DNA of 64,000 nt from Moniliophthora roreri (lineage: Eukaryota > Basidiomycota > Agaricomycetes > Agaricales > Marasmiaceae). Of this stretch, positions 20,864-32,788 are shown piece by piece (position 1 is the stretch's first letter; the number at the start of each line of letters is the position of its first letter). The notes beneath the pieces were generated by a model. It made no database searches, was not told the origin of the DNA, and saw only the letters and a list, made by a program, of their open reading frames with translations. Location: NCBI GenBank assembly GCA_001466705.2, contig LATX02000183.1:1-64000 (forward strand), in the 5' to 3' direction. The translations under genes and the position numbers were made by a program.

Positions 20864-23393
20864 TCAACCAGTGATATACTTCCAGAACCCATAGTTACCC
20901 TTCTTCTCCTCAACTACGCCGCTGCTCTCGTCAACTGCAGGTATACTCCCGTCGCCCTTGATCTTAGCCAATCGGTCTACGGGCTTATCGATAGCCTTGA
21001 CAATACGAAGACGCGTGGAGACGGTAGGCAGAGGGACGGGAGTCTCGGTAGGAGATTGAGCAGGTGGCTCAGTACCGACAGGTGCATCACCGCTGTCTGG
21101 AGCACCGGTTGAGGGCTGGGCAGGAGGAGATGTTGCTGGAGTACCGGTCGAAGGTTGGGTAGGAGCACCAGTTGATGGCTGAGTAGGAGTACCAGTCGAT
21201 GGCTGAGTTGGTGCAGGTGCTCCAGTGGACGGCTGGCTTGGGGCAGGAGTTCCGGTCGAAGGTTGACCAGGTGCAGGTGTAGTTGGAGTTCCAGTCGACG
21301 GCTGGCTAGGTGTTCCAGTCTCGGGCTGACCAGGTGCAGGGGTGGTTGAACCATCCTTGCTACCACCATCAGCAGGGAAATCATACGCTTGCCATGTACC
21401 AGGAATCAAAGCAACCGGAAGAATCCAAGTTGCCGACAGAATCACTCCGTATCCTAAGCAGCGTCATTAGCATCTTGGTAGATGAACAAGTGAACGACGA
21501 GTACTTACCAACATCATAACCCTTGATCACGCTCCAACTCCAAGTGATAAACGTTCCAATGTATCCGAGGTACGGAACAAGCTGCTGCAGCATGAGGAGA
21601 GCGGGCTGCATAACTGCCGGGAACATCGAGAGCTGTATGTAGCCAGTCAGTCTTGAAGACCAAAGGAAAGTATGAAAGACATACAGGCAAATGCGAGAAT
21701 AACCAGGTCAAAGCAGTCGTGATCATTGCAGCACGCTTGGTAGCTTCGATAGTCTTGTCGGACAAGATGGCGAGAACGGGGGGCGGGAGGAAGCTAAGTA
21801 CCATTGACTAATCATCAGAAAACGAAGGTAAGGAGAGAAGAAAAAGACGAACATTCGGTAGCCCCACCAAAGAGCCTGGATACTAAGATCGGTACGGGAT
21901 GGCACCCAAATACGCTGGTCGAGAATTGGCTTGGGCTTCCTCAACTTGCGAGGTTTTCGCTTCTTCTGATCACCCCCAACAGGTGCGGTCGCGGGCGTCT
22001 TGTCCTTATCGTCGCCAGAAGGAGTAGGAGTGGTGGTATCGGGAGTCGTTGGCGCAGGCGCGGGCGCAGACGTCTTCTTCTTCCTCCAAGGCCAAAACTT
22101 CCACGAAAACTTTGCCTGTACAACCTGCGTCTCCTTCACTGGTTCACTGTCAATGCCAATGACAGGTGGAGCTGCCCGTCTGCCATAAGTACCGTACATC
22201 CTATACTGCCCTGGACTCAACATGTCCACAACTTTGGCTTCGGCATCTCCGAGGTGTTCCTTGACGGAAGCGGCAAGTTTGGCGCCGTTGGTAGAAGAAG
22301 TGATAGGCACGATCTGGGAATCGGCCATTTCAACTTTGGAGTCTTTAGTTGGGATTAGAGGGACATAGAGCATGACGCTCGAGTCGTCCAAGATGACATG
22401 AGAAGGCTCGCCGATTTCTGAGCCATCGTCGCTCTCGGTATCGGACTCGCCGTCATCGTCGGCACCACCATCTTCGATAGGACCAGTACTTCCATCTTTA
22501 CTTTCGCCATCTGGAGTTTGAGCGGTAGGAGCCTGAAAGCTGTCAAGAACCGCCCAGACAGTTGGTTTATCCTCTCCTTCGCCGCCACCGTGAACAGCTC
22601 TGCCGTTCATAATAGCCGGGTTCCGCAACATGGCGATGAGCTTGGTATCATGGCTATGAATAGCGTCTTTAGGAGGGATAGGACGTCCATCGGTATCGAG
22701 TTGGGGAAGCTTGGGTTTGGAAGGTACTGGGATGGGCTTCGTGGGTTGTGGGAGAGATTGGATGAGAGAACGAATACGGTCGGCGAGTGCAGCTGGATCT
22801 TTATCTTCATCGGCAGCTCCATCCGGGCTAGCAGAGGCACTATGGTTACCGTCACCGCCATTGCTGAGCTCGCCATTCTTGGTGTCGGCGTCTCTATTGG
22901 CAGTGGCAGCATGATCGTCAACGGCAGTAGCATCACCTGCCTCAATATGATCCGAAGTAGGAGTAGCGGCACGATGTCCTTTGTCCTTATTAAATTTGAC
23001 GAGGTTCTTGATATGCTGGAGACCGGTGACCTTGTGCTCCTTGTGCTCATCGGCACCGTCATCATGATGATGAACGTCGTTGGTGGCTCCATCATCATGA
23101 GCTCCTGTCACCTCTGCTTCATCCGTCACAGCATCCCCTTCCTTCTCCTTCACAGCATCTCCATTGACCTCATTCGTAACCTCGCTATTGGCGATATCCC
23201 CGTCGCCATCGGTAGTAGGCTCGACGTCGTCCTTGGCTTCAGTTTCTGCTGCGACAGCGGCCTCCTCTGGCACACCCTCTTCGTGGTGTTCCTCCTTGTC
23301 ATTACGAGCTTTAGCGAGATTCTGACCACTAATAGACCTCTTCAAATGATGAAAAAGGTTTGGTCCAGCGGGAGGAGCAGACTCTTCGGACAT
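20864..23393 (-). CDS. 787-residue acidic protein with a membrane-embedded C-terminal region
   Basis: Four exons (23393-21853, 21793-21685, 21632-21509, 21453-20864) keep one frame. The first intron ends could alternatively be 21848-21808. Residues 1-350 are strongly acidic and low-complexity (AETEAKDDVEPTTDGDGD; DDDGESDTESDDGSE), with His-rich runs. A more ordered stretch follows (EPSHVILDDSSVMLYVPLIP), then a basic region (KFWPWRKKK; KKRKPRKLRKPKP). From about residue 510, hydrophobic segments (MITTALTWLFSHLP; LVPYLGYIGTFITW; YGVILSATWILPVALIP) suggest several membrane passes. The C-terminal 190 residues are a PSTGTP-type repeat and a lysine-rich end. I recognise no named family. The long frame on the opposite strand (22518-23507) is a shadow. 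Confidence 0.75.
21110..21345. repeat. Coding minisatellite (QPSTGTP units)
   Basis: Roughly ten imperfect units encode PxQPSTGTP or QPSTGAP in the acidic membrane protein. Unit lengths vary between about 21 and 33 bp, so copy number could vary between strains. Confidence 0.8.
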
Positions 23394-24989
23394 GGCGAGG
23401 GTGATGATGGAGGTAGGGGGAAAAGGAGGATGGACGTTATTTTCGGATTATACGCGGTCTTCATGTTCCCCTTTTTCGATCAGTTGAGGTGTAGGAGCTT
23501 GAGCTAGTTTTGGCATGATGTCAAGCCAAAGAGCGAAAAATTCAAACGTCAGAGCGTGGGAGATAAGATTGTTATCAAAACCCTGATCGGTTAGATGGCC
23601 GGCGGTCCCGAGTTTGTTATGAGCTCACCTCGTTGAACTGAACGGTCGTCATGTCCTCAGCTTCCGGTTGGCCTTTCTAAGGTTCATGAAGGGCCAGAAC
23701 TCGCTGAAAGTCATGTATCTGAAGTTTAAACCAAACTTCCGACATGTTCTATTCAGGTGGGTCGTTCTTCCTACTCGATTGCCCCTCGATGTCACGATCA
23801 CTGCGGAAATAGTGATGCGTCAGGCGCTAAGACGAGGTAGAAAAATGTGAGTAATGACCTTTCCTAGTTGTAAACTCAGATTCTTATTACGGTAAACTTG
23901 CAGCGCGCAACCATCGAATTTCCTGAAGAAAAGCTTGGAATCTACCGGTTTAAGAACGTTCAGCTTGGTTACATTCAGTAATTGAAGCGCTACGACGTCC
24001 TCTAAGGATCCGGAACGTCGATCGAAAAATCGAAGACTCACGAACCACAGTATCGGATAAAAAAGGTGATTTGAGTATTTGCACCTGAAAGCGGAGCCCA
24101 CTGAATCCTGATGACCCACTATTTAGGCTACCTTTCGCTGGACGTGGCAATTACAGCCCTTCTTCGTTGACACGGCTTTTCTTTTACCTAGTCTCGTTTT
24201 ATTATTTTATCCCAGGATTCCAAGTTTGGAGAGTCGTTCAACGGTGCATTTTTTCTGGAACAGCGTTCACTGCGATTCAGCCTTGTGTGACCATAGTGTC
24301 AAATTCACATGGTGCGCTGTTTCACTCATCGACATAAATTTAGCCAGGAACGACGAGTATTAACATCGTGGCATCAGAGATCATGAGCAGATCGAGCGTT
24401 CGGTATTCTACAAGCGGAACATGTTGATTCTATGAGTGCTTGCTGTACTCGAGCCATACGTTATCAATCATTTCTATCGTGATGTTCGACAACACGCGGT
24501 GTTGATAATGAGGTTCGGCTAGGTGCTTAGGTTCTCCAACGATACCCATTTCAGCAGATACGTTTGATAATATCAGTTTCAATATTCGAGTCTTCAAACC
24601 GGTAAGTAGCTACCGTTCTTGATTTGTCCCGACGTAACTAATGTCGGTATTTCAACAAGGATCGACCTACATACCGTATTGGTTGGATGTTTAGGGCCAG
24701 GTATTGTCGCTTGGGCAATTCCTTCTTCAGGGTGTCCGCGTACTACTTCAATAATCCAGCTTCGTATATCAGGCTGATATAGCTCCTTTCTAGCAAATTT
24801 GAAGCAGCCTACATCTGACTACGCATACCCTATACCCCACGTTCAACGCCGCCTAGCAGATGGTATAATGGATCCTTCTGGAACAATCTTGCAGCCTTCG
24901 AGGTAATGAAGTAGGGCCTGTGCGTAATGCATTTTTCCACTACCAACAGGTATACTTCAAAAAAGTTCTAGTTGCTCCTTCAACGATCC
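23394..24989. other. 1.6 kb without a supported gene
   Basis: It includes the upstream region of the acidic membrane protein (23394-23600). A minus-strand frame at 23820-24119 contains VVALQLLNVTKLNVLKPVDS, which could be a leucine-rich relic, but the support is too thin to call. Confidence 0.35.
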
Positions 24990-25120
24990 AACTTATTCCG
25001 TTTCTCCAGTCCAAGCTCAAACCCCAATACCTGAACGTCCAGTAAATGGGATATCTGGACCCTGGAGTGTGCCGTTGTGACCGCAATTGGTACCAACACC
25101 ACAAAGCAAAGGGGAAACAT
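24990..25120 (+). pseudogene. Short relic of the GPI-like protein gene
   Basis: TTTCTCCAGTCCAAGCTCAAACCCCAATAC at about 25002-25031 repeats, with changes, the start of the second exon of the gene 500 bp downstream (CAGTCCAAGCACAAACCCAA; PPVQAQTQ). A possible GGACCCTGGAGTGTGCCGT match follows at about 25060-25078. The rest is lost. Confidence 0.4.
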
Positions 25121-25489
25121 CGTAATTGTACGTTGATAATATGACTACTAGCAAGACAAGCACGGTCTCTTTTCTCCCTGCTAGTTCAACGTGACATGGT
25201 GCAGTAAGTATTTCGTCGGAAGTATTCTGGCTCCGATTCGATTCTCAACAAACCAACAATGATAATCCCCTCAATCTCCAGCCTATTGCAGTATGGGCTC
25301 GAAAACGTCATGATACGTACGCAAGAGAAGCCCACTTGGTTCGGCTTCCGAGTGTCAGGCAACGCGGCAAGATGACTATCATGTGTACAGGCATTTAAAT
25401 ATCCATCTGTAAAGATCGCCGAACGAAAAGTACCCGCCCAGGATTCAAAGTTACGCCTTCAACTCCTCTAACCAACCGTCACTACCATC

Positions 25490-26165
25490 ATGAAGCCGAC
25501 ATTCTTCACACTTGGACCCGGACTCGGAATGGGTTTGATACTTCTTGAACATGGTGTGTATACGCTCAGCTATCCGAGTCTCGACTAATGTCAGTCCTCC
25601 AGTCCAAGCACAAACCCAAACCCAAACAACACAGTACTACCTCAATATCCACCAATTCGGACAGCTAGGCGAGATACCCGGTACTACGACATTGGAACAT
25701 GCCACCGTCATCCAAATAGGCACCGCGGCTGCAGCCGCAGAAACGACGTATTTGTATCTTAACGCGCAGACCACCGGTGGGCCCTCTTATCCTCTCCTCC
25801 CAAACCGAGATAGTAACTGTATGACCGGCGCAGAAACACTCATCGTCTCAGCATCTGGATATGAAGTAGCTGGCTCACATCCCAGAGAATGTCATTATAC
25901 AGCTCCAGATGGGGGTATATGTGAGTTTGCGCGCCTGGAGAGTGGCGTGACGGTGGAGACGAGGAGTACGATGGGTAAACCATGGGGTATTGCGATACCA
26001 GTGAGCGGTGGTGCGCCTATCCCTGAGGCTACTCAGGCAGATAGGAATGGAATTGGAGTTGGGCGTGGGCGTAATGATAATGGTGCTGCAGGTACGGGTA
26101 GTTCTCTATCGCCGCTCGGGTTGGTTTTCGGGGGTGTAATCGGGGGCCTGGCTCTCGTATTGTAA
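25490..26165 (+). CDS. Secreted GPI-anchored-like protein of unknown function, 212 residues
   Basis: Two exons (25490-25557 and 25595-26165) join through a short 37-bp intron (GTATAC...CTAATGTCAG) that restores the frame. The N-terminus is hydrophobic (FFTLGPGLGMGLILL) as in a signal peptide, followed by a Q/T stretch, a beta-rich-looking domain (QYYLNIHQFGQLGEIPGTTT, TTYLYLNAQTT, ETLIVSASGYEV, four scattered cysteines) and GVTVETRSTMGKPWGIAIPV. The end is a Gly/Asn/Ser spacer and a hydrophobic tail (LGLVFGGVIGGLALVL), typical of GPI attachment. Such small cell-surface proteins are common in Agaricomycetes but have no established role. Relatives in this window are decayed: 25.0, 31.7 and 61.2 kb. 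The start at 25490 is preferred because an ATG within the intron (25545) would remove the signal. Confidence 0.7.
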
Positions 26166-27027
26166 TTAAAATTTACTGGATGACTTGAAGAACACAGAAG
26201 GAGATGTCATTAACGTCATGAAAACTCGAAACGCACCTCTCTCGACACCTTGCTGTAGCCTGGGTGATCTCCGGTTATTGTGGCCTTATATGTACGGGTA
26301 ACGATGATGTCTTCGCTTATCGATCGTTGCTTGCGGGTTGATCCTTGAGCTAAATGGAGAGCAAAGAAACGTAGAGAATGCAGACGAAGAGTGTGGGCCG
26401 ATAACTATACTTGGAGATTTCCTCAGCTGAGGGTATCATGGTAGAATTCATAGACATAGATCTACTTGCTTATGCTGGAGAGGTGAATGAGCAGTCTAGT
26501 AGTCATCAATTTGTAAGCAATGCCGTTGAACCTGTCGACGTCGAGGTGAAGGAGACCGTAAAGTGCCGTATCGTGGACGGCCGACACGGCCGTATATACG
26601 GGGTATGCATTCCCACGATCCCTGACCTCGTTTCGGGGGGTCACGATTCTATTGCGTCACGCGTCGTAGATGCACTGAAAGTATCTAGAGGCTATCCTGG
26701 CGGACAAGGTAAGTTGAACAGAATTCTAATTCTTTCTGAGTACTCTACTTCTCTGGATAAGATTATGCCCCCAATAACAGATAGCGGCGAGTTGAACTGG
26801 CGCAGGGAAAAGCGCATACTCCACGCGTCAGGTCACGGGACCGTGGCCCTGAGTAATCACTCCGTCATGACCGCCTGCGCATAAACAGAGAGAAATACAC
26901 CTTCCCATCTTGTTATTCTTAAAAAGGTCGCCCCTTGATCCTAATTGGCACTATCGTTCTTCTCACCTCTTCATGAACTGAACATCGTGTTTTGGAGCCA
27001 ATATCTTTTCGCAGTAACTTTCACTGC
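26166..27027. other. Downstream region with one unexplained open frame
   Basis: Bases 26166-26260 (3' flank of the GPI-like gene) are repeated near 31890-31950. A plus-strand frame of 157 codons at 26411-26884 has no recognised motif, signal or repeat; its opposite strand also carries a 60-codon frame, so it could be chance. Confidence 0.3.
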
Positions 27028-27800
27028 GGAATGACACCCAGTGAGTCTGCCCGATGGTATCCGATGCCATCCTACGTTTTGGTTGTTCGCCGGTTTTTTT
27101 CTGATGTTATCCGATGATCAACCGATAAGAAGCTCACATAAGTGCAATTCATAGTTGTCAGAAGTCACGTCACCTGGTCTGTACACTTTGTTGATTCTCG
27201 GAACCGTCGCAATTGCAGTCGTCTATCCTTCTTTCTTCCCGACTACCACCATCCTCCATTTCCCAACCCTTTGCCCAAATTTCCGGTGAGCGTCGCTTCG
27301 TTATCCCGCCTATCTTATCCTCACTTATTCCCTTACAGCATGCGCCATTTGCCTAAGGAGACTAGGGATCGCGTTCGTGTGAGTATGAAGGTTCCTTTTT
27401 TCTGACGTTCTAATACACCTTACTTATCATTCGCACTATCTGCAGGAATGGTGCCACTACTGTTTCAAGACATCAGAAGGGTGCGCTGTACTCTCAATCC
27501 GAGCTTCTTTGGTTATGGGACACGGTCACGGCAGAGGGTTTCGGCGGCGGCGGAACACATTAGAGCCCGGACTTGACCTTTGTTAGCTTCGTGTAAGTAC
27601 TGGAATACATCAGACTCTGATTATATACGATGCTATCCGATGAGGACCATACCCAGGGAATCACACCCCAATCTATCGTCATCAGATACCGTCGGTTACT
27701 GTCAGAAAGCCGATGGTATCCGATAGGATTTGAAGGCGTCCCCATCGGATACCATCGGATACCGTCAACGAATTTCTCACTGGGAATGACATCCAGCGCT
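27028..27800. mobile_element. Possible small inverted-repeat element with GGTATCCGATG motifs
   Basis: The left end (27030-27070) reads AATGACACCCAGTGAG, then GATGGTATCCGATG; the right end (27743-27800), read on the other strand, has the order CATTCCCAGTGAG, then GGTATCCGATGGTATCCGATG. The core GGTATCCGATG (and one-base variants) occurs at about 27053, 27102, 27629 and 27712 on the plus strand and at 27680 and twice at 27743-27763 on the minus strand. This is the pattern of a MITE with subterminal repeats. The arms are imperfect and I found no clear target-site duplication. Confidence 0.4.
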
Positions 27801-28614
27801 TTCCAGCGCTTGCCGGTAGTGGGACGATCTCCGATCTCAAGCAGGGCGTTGGCTACGCTCAAGCGTGCATGAGGTAACCGTAGCTTTGGACCGTGCTTCG
27901 AGTGATCGAAGAGGTCTGTTCCATGGGGTAAACATGTTGGTGGTGGGCTATTTTGCATCCATTTATTTACCGATAATCAATGTCGCGTTTATCGAAGCGG
28001 AGTGCACAGAAAAATCTGAACGCTAGGCTCAACATTGACGTTAGTTTCCTCTTTGATGGTGTTGTAATTTCTTTGATATATGATAACTGATCCCCAATCT
28101 ACACAAACATACAGAGAAAGAAAAACCCATGTCGTATTACAGGTGGATAGGAGATGAGTAATTGGTATTTTCCGATGGAACTTCTGTTGCAGGTTGTGAC
28201 ACCGACGGATAGAATGCACCTACGCGGGTCCACAGATCGAGATGTATCTGTGAGGACGGCTTGTGTGGCGAATCATGGGTACTGTTCTACATGGCTACCC
28301 GGCGATAGATCACCCGGCAGTAGATCCCATCATAGGATTCTCAAAAGACCTAGACTGAATTGGTTATAGCCATAGTATCAGTATTGTTGACATATCCCGG
28401 TCTGGCATCAAATTAAAGGCAGTCATGGCAGCCTGGCCAGCGGTCCGTTGACTGGGTGAGTGGTTGGGGAAGCGGCAGCCGTTCTGCAGATGGGTTGCTG
28501 TCAATATTCTGTGATATCGGAGAAAATGCCTTTGAATGACACTGACCTCGATGACATACCGTGTAGAACAGCGTGCTGACTGTATCACGACGATATCAAT
28601 GGACACTGCGTCAA

Positions 28615-28760
28615 ATTAAGACGGATACAGAGTAAGTCTCCCGCCATTGTCCAGGGTCATTGACGCCAGTTCAACTTGCTCTTCTAGCGTGGTCAGTGGA
28701 GTCGGAGCCTTCGAATACAGATCGCGTGTCCGACGGAGATTGTCAAAGGTAAAAAGGGAT
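28615..28760 (-). pseudogene. Unidentified minus-strand coding fragment
   Basis: A minus-strand frame reads TFDNLRRTRDLYSKA...LTTLEEQVELASMTL before a stop. Amino-acid composition looks coding, but it is not joined to a start or to further exons that I can see. No family is recognised. Confidence 0.25.
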
Positions 28761-30416
28761 TGGCCTCCTAATAGTTCGTGCCACGCCAGTCACAGCGACC
28801 CTGGACTGAGGGACATTTCAACATAGAAAACAGTCGAAGCAAACACATAAGGAAATAATCATTGAAAAGTCAAAACTCAACGTTTCAATTGAACACACGA
28901 CAAAAAGGTACAGCCAAGATTAAACGTCTAGTTTTCAAATGGTATAGCATTAAGAACAGGGTTTTCTTTGTGATACCACCAGCTTTTGGACTGCCCCACT
29001 CCCACACGTCAATTATTGACGCTTGCTGCTCACGATAAAATGTCATAGTTTTGTGAAAACAACCTGCTAGAATGTCAAGGGCCGTTCACGGCGGGATGAG
29101 TTGGCGTATTCTGTCCCAGGATACGGAGCAATGTTTGACATCCTCACGCTGTCGGTGGAGAAAACACGGTGATACGCCGCGCGTTATGAAGCAAAGGGTC
29201 TTTCGCTTGGACAATGTCGTTGCCCGTCCCGTTAGCCACGGAGTGACGACCGTAGATCCTCCTGTATCATAGCAAGCGCGAGCAGCTTTGAACCATCCAA
29301 ATTTCAGCTTAGTTAGGAACAGCAGCTTCCGGGTGACAAGTGTGCTAGTAAAATTCTAAAGCAGCGAAAATCCGAAATGGTTCCTGGAAATTTGTGCTAT
29401 CGTTCGGTACTTATTGCTTGTTTTATTACCCCAGTTGCGATGAGTCCACGACGACAGCAGCTTTTGATCCAGATTCCAAGGCAGGGGCCCTTCATGCATC
29501 AAATTGAGCAGGTTGAAGGCCCTGTGACATAGGGCAGAAGATGGGGTAAGTTCGCCGTTCGAAAACGACCATAACAATTTTATTTCTTTTCTCACCGAGT
29601 GAAAGCTGTAACTCCTGTCATAATGAATCAGTCATGCGATTAAAACGGTAGCAGAGGAAGCAGATGTAAAAAAGAACTTGAGTTGCTGGCCACCAGGGTA
29701 TTTTACTGCGATGAAGGCCTCTCGACCGAAACTGTGAAACACGCAGCAGACGAACGAACTACCGTTACCGAGGGACCTACCAACATTGTGTATCGTAAAA
29801 TAATTTAGCACTGAGCATGCGGAGAGAAAAAAAGAATGCTGAATGCTCGGACCCAAGATAAGCAGTAGTTGCCTTTTTGACGGCTTCCTTCCTGGGCAAC
29901 TGAATTCGTGCATAGAAATCGGAAGAGGGTATGCTGGCTTTGAGAAAGACGGGGGATCTGTGATTAAACGAGGCCGAAATGAGATCCACGTGGGTACGAG
30001 GAAAATTTTCGTGAAAGTTGGACAAAAGGGACATAGGAAATGAAGTTGCGAAATTCATTTCGAGGCGCTAGGCTACTTATCGTATGATTCAACTGCAAAC
30101 AGCAAGATGCTGTGTCCTTGGCGGTGAAGTTTGAGAAATTTCGGATACGCCTCGAGGCAGATGTGAGGAAAATGGCGGGAAGTCGTCGCACTCCACAGAA
30201 CCACGTGCCTGTCGGGACCGGATACCGAAAAGGAAGAAGTAGAAGGAAGAAGTGGAGGTGAACAAGGTGCTAAAACCACAGTAGAGTCTCTGCATGATCA
30301 TTATAGTGGCTTGTTCCGTGAGAACGGGACTGCAGCTTGACGCAAGAAAAAGATTAGAGTACAAGAGTGGATCTGGGCAAAGACCTCGGGCAGACGACAC
30401 TGCACAGGATGGCGAG
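28761..30416. other. 1.6 kb without a supported gene
   Basis: Short overlapping frames on both strands (for example 29632-29913 and 30089-30400) lack motifs. Nothing else was recognised. Confidence 0.35.
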
Positions 30417-30691
30417 CTGGATGGGCGACATCACGTGCAGATTTCCACGCGAGTAACTTACGGAAATGCGCCAAGGATGTCCCTTATTCACAGTACAGCC
30501 TTCTTCTCTCTAAATTTGCTACTCAATCGAAGCTCTTTTCGGTGACTGATCTGGTGCGTGCTCCGACAGGATACAGCAACCCTGGATGGGCGACATCACG
30601 TGCAGATTTCCATGCGAGTAACTTACGGAAATGCGCCAAGGATGTCCCTTATTCACAGTACAGCCTTCTTCTCTCTAAATTTGCTACTCAA
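30417..30691. repeat. 110-bp direct duplication upstream of a membrane-protein gene
   Basis: 30417-30526 and 30582-30691 are identical except for about one base (CCACGCGAG versus CCATGCGAG); the period is 165 bp. The repeat ends about 120 bp before the start codon at 30815, so it may duplicate promoter sequence. Confidence 0.9.
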
Positions 30692-30814
30692 CATGAGGAT
30701 GTTGCTTTCCATTTTTGCCACGGTTCCTCGGGACCAAATACAAAAACCAATTCCAAAGCCTGAGTGCTTCAAGAGACTACTTGTTCTCCCTTCCCTGACT
30801 CCCGTTTCACCACG

Positions 30815-31400
30815 ATGGCTCCGATCCCAATACCTACAGACAGTCCTGAGGTCCTTGCCACAGATACCGGTTTCAGTCTCTGGTTGTTTGACACACAATT
30901 CTTCCTTCCACTGGTTATGTCGTCAGCCATAACAATCGCAGTATGGCGTTGGCGATTCCCGTGCATGACCATCAAGTACTTGGACACCATTGTGGAAGGC
31001 ATTCGTTCCCTCATCCGTATTGATGCTCAGGCTGCTCATCACGTTGACCTTGATCTTCTTGATGTCCTTCCTAATATGAAGGCCGTGAAAGATAATTTCC
31101 AACGGTTGAGTATATGTACTTGGGCTAGCCGGAGTGATTGACTGATTGATATCCAGTCTTCAATCCAAATTATCAATCCTCAAGCGGGATGGCTACGAAC
31201 ACGAACCAAGGCATACTCACCTCTGCAGTTGGCTCTCATTTCACTGCCACCAGCTAATTGAGATTGACGAACTGTATTGGGGATTTCGTGATATCAAGAT
31301 GAAGATATTGGTATGTCCTGTATCTGCATCAGTTTCCATCATCGTTCTGAGTCTTGAGCCTACCAAGGCTGCAATAGAGAGGGAGAGGCGTCAGCAGTGA
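30815..31400 (+). CDS. Single-pass membrane protein, small paralogous family, 158 residues (copy P0)
   Basis: Three exons (30815-31104, 31157-31310, 31368-31400) with introns GTTGAG...CCAG and GTATGT...CAAG join in frame. The N-terminal 28 residues are followed by a membrane helix (FFLPLVMSSAITIAVW) and the family motif WRFPCMTIKYLDTIV, then a helical, charged C-terminal half (KLSILKRDGYEHEPRH, SWLSFHCHQLIEID). It ends RERRQQ. The second exon is 154 bp, exactly as in the two relatives at 36 and 41.8 kb, which supports the splice model and common descent. Proteins with this layout (short N-terminus, one helix, xRFPC motif, helical tail) are frequent unnamed Agaricomycete proteins; no function is known to me. 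The start has a good context (CACGATGG). Confidence 0.75.
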
Positions 31401-31639
31401 AGTTTGGCCACATGGGCGGGTTAACGTACATGTGCATTAGGGTCTTCTATGGCCCTCCCAAAGTCGCCGATATACTCGGATGAGAATGTCAGCTGCGGGA
31501 GTTGCTATACACTCTTTTCTTTTTTCTTTTTCTTGATAAAAACTTTATTTGTACAATATCTGTAACGCTAGATGGGACTTGACTGTAGTACAAGATTGGC
31601 CTGTTTTTTGCTTTGGGAATGAAATGTATGTGTCAAATG

Positions 31640-31950
31640 ACTTGCATTTACGTAGAATACTCCTCAACCAGGGTATGTACATGCTCAGCTATACACATGA
31701 ATGTGGGTGTCTGGAGCGGTGTGATGGCGGAGACGACAGGCACGGTGGGTAAACCATGGAATATCGCAATACCAGTGAGCGCTAGTTGTCTCTGATGGCA
31801 ATGGAATCGGAGTGGGACGCAGTCGTAATGATGGTGGGCCTGCGGACTTGGGGGCATAATGGGGGGATCTTGCTCGCGTTATCGTACGATATACTGGATC
31901 ACTTGAAGAGTACAGAAGGAGATGACATTAACGGCATGAAAACTTGATCA
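31640..31950 (+). pseudogene. Decayed 3' copy of the GPI-like protein gene with its flank
   Basis: From about 31705 the sequence repeats 25940-26225 with changes: GGGTAAACCATGG, ATATCGCAATACCAGTGAGCG and then the 3' flank TACTGGATCACTTGAAGAGTACAGAAGGAGAT. The frame corresponding to GVTVETRSTMGKPWGIAIPV is interrupted and the GPI tail is lost. Because non-coding flank is included, this was a DNA-level segment copy. Confidence 0.65.
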
Positions 31951-32788
31951 AGGAAACGTACTTCTTTTGACAGTCTTGGAGGAGCTGTAGCGGCAGTAAC
32001 GCTTGAATGTTGTAATCTTCTGCGCATATTAATGGTTTTTTTGTTGAATATTTGGCGGAATTTATATAACAGGGCAGCAATTCCAAGGTCCCGAGACAGA
32101 TCGATATTTGTTTTCTTGATTATCGCGTGCAAGTCGATCCTTGAGCTTGAATCCGTATGCTGGTCTTGATATGAATATTGATGAGAAGTACGCAATGACT
32201 TTAGGCTCGGCCGTAAGACGCTCGATGCTGAGCTTGATATACTTACCAACCGACGGTGCGCCAGGTGGCCCAGATCATAGGGTAGCCACGTCGGTGATGG
32301 CGAGCAGCCAGCTGGAATCAATCATGCTATTCCATATCCCTGACTCGAAGACCGTAGACGTTCCGAATATAATTTACTCGACGATTTACTCAACGAACCA
32401 TTTGTGAGAAATGAGGCAGAGACGTATCTGGATAGTGTAAATTATTGATCTGGACTGGAGAGTAAAACAACCGAGTCACTGACCAAGTATTTCCACTCTC
32501 GTTGTTCTCTCATCGCGACGTCAAATAGCTCTTGCTAATGTCCAACTCGCTTTTTTCAGGAGACTGGAACCTCCACCAAGTCTACGCCGTCTCGGTGCTT
32601 GTTCCGATATCCCAAAGCGCTGGGCGCTCCACTCAGGAACGTGACATGAGCGCCTGTTCAAGGCCTAGACCCAGAGCTCAGAGCGATGCAAGGACGTTAC
32701 ATTGACATTGACATTGATAACTTGCAACAAAACTATTGAGAGAATACAGATTGCTATTGATCGAGTGCGTGTATGGATAACAAGAAAG

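Noticed and set aside
22518..23507. 329-codon plus-strand ORF opposite the acidic membrane-protein gene
   Set aside because: It is the antisense shadow of low-complexity Asp/Glu/Ala codons; the minus-strand gene has four consistent exons and clear composition.
26411..26884. 157-codon ORF
   Set aside because: No signal, motif, repeat or splice context, and an overlapping antisense frame; may be chance.
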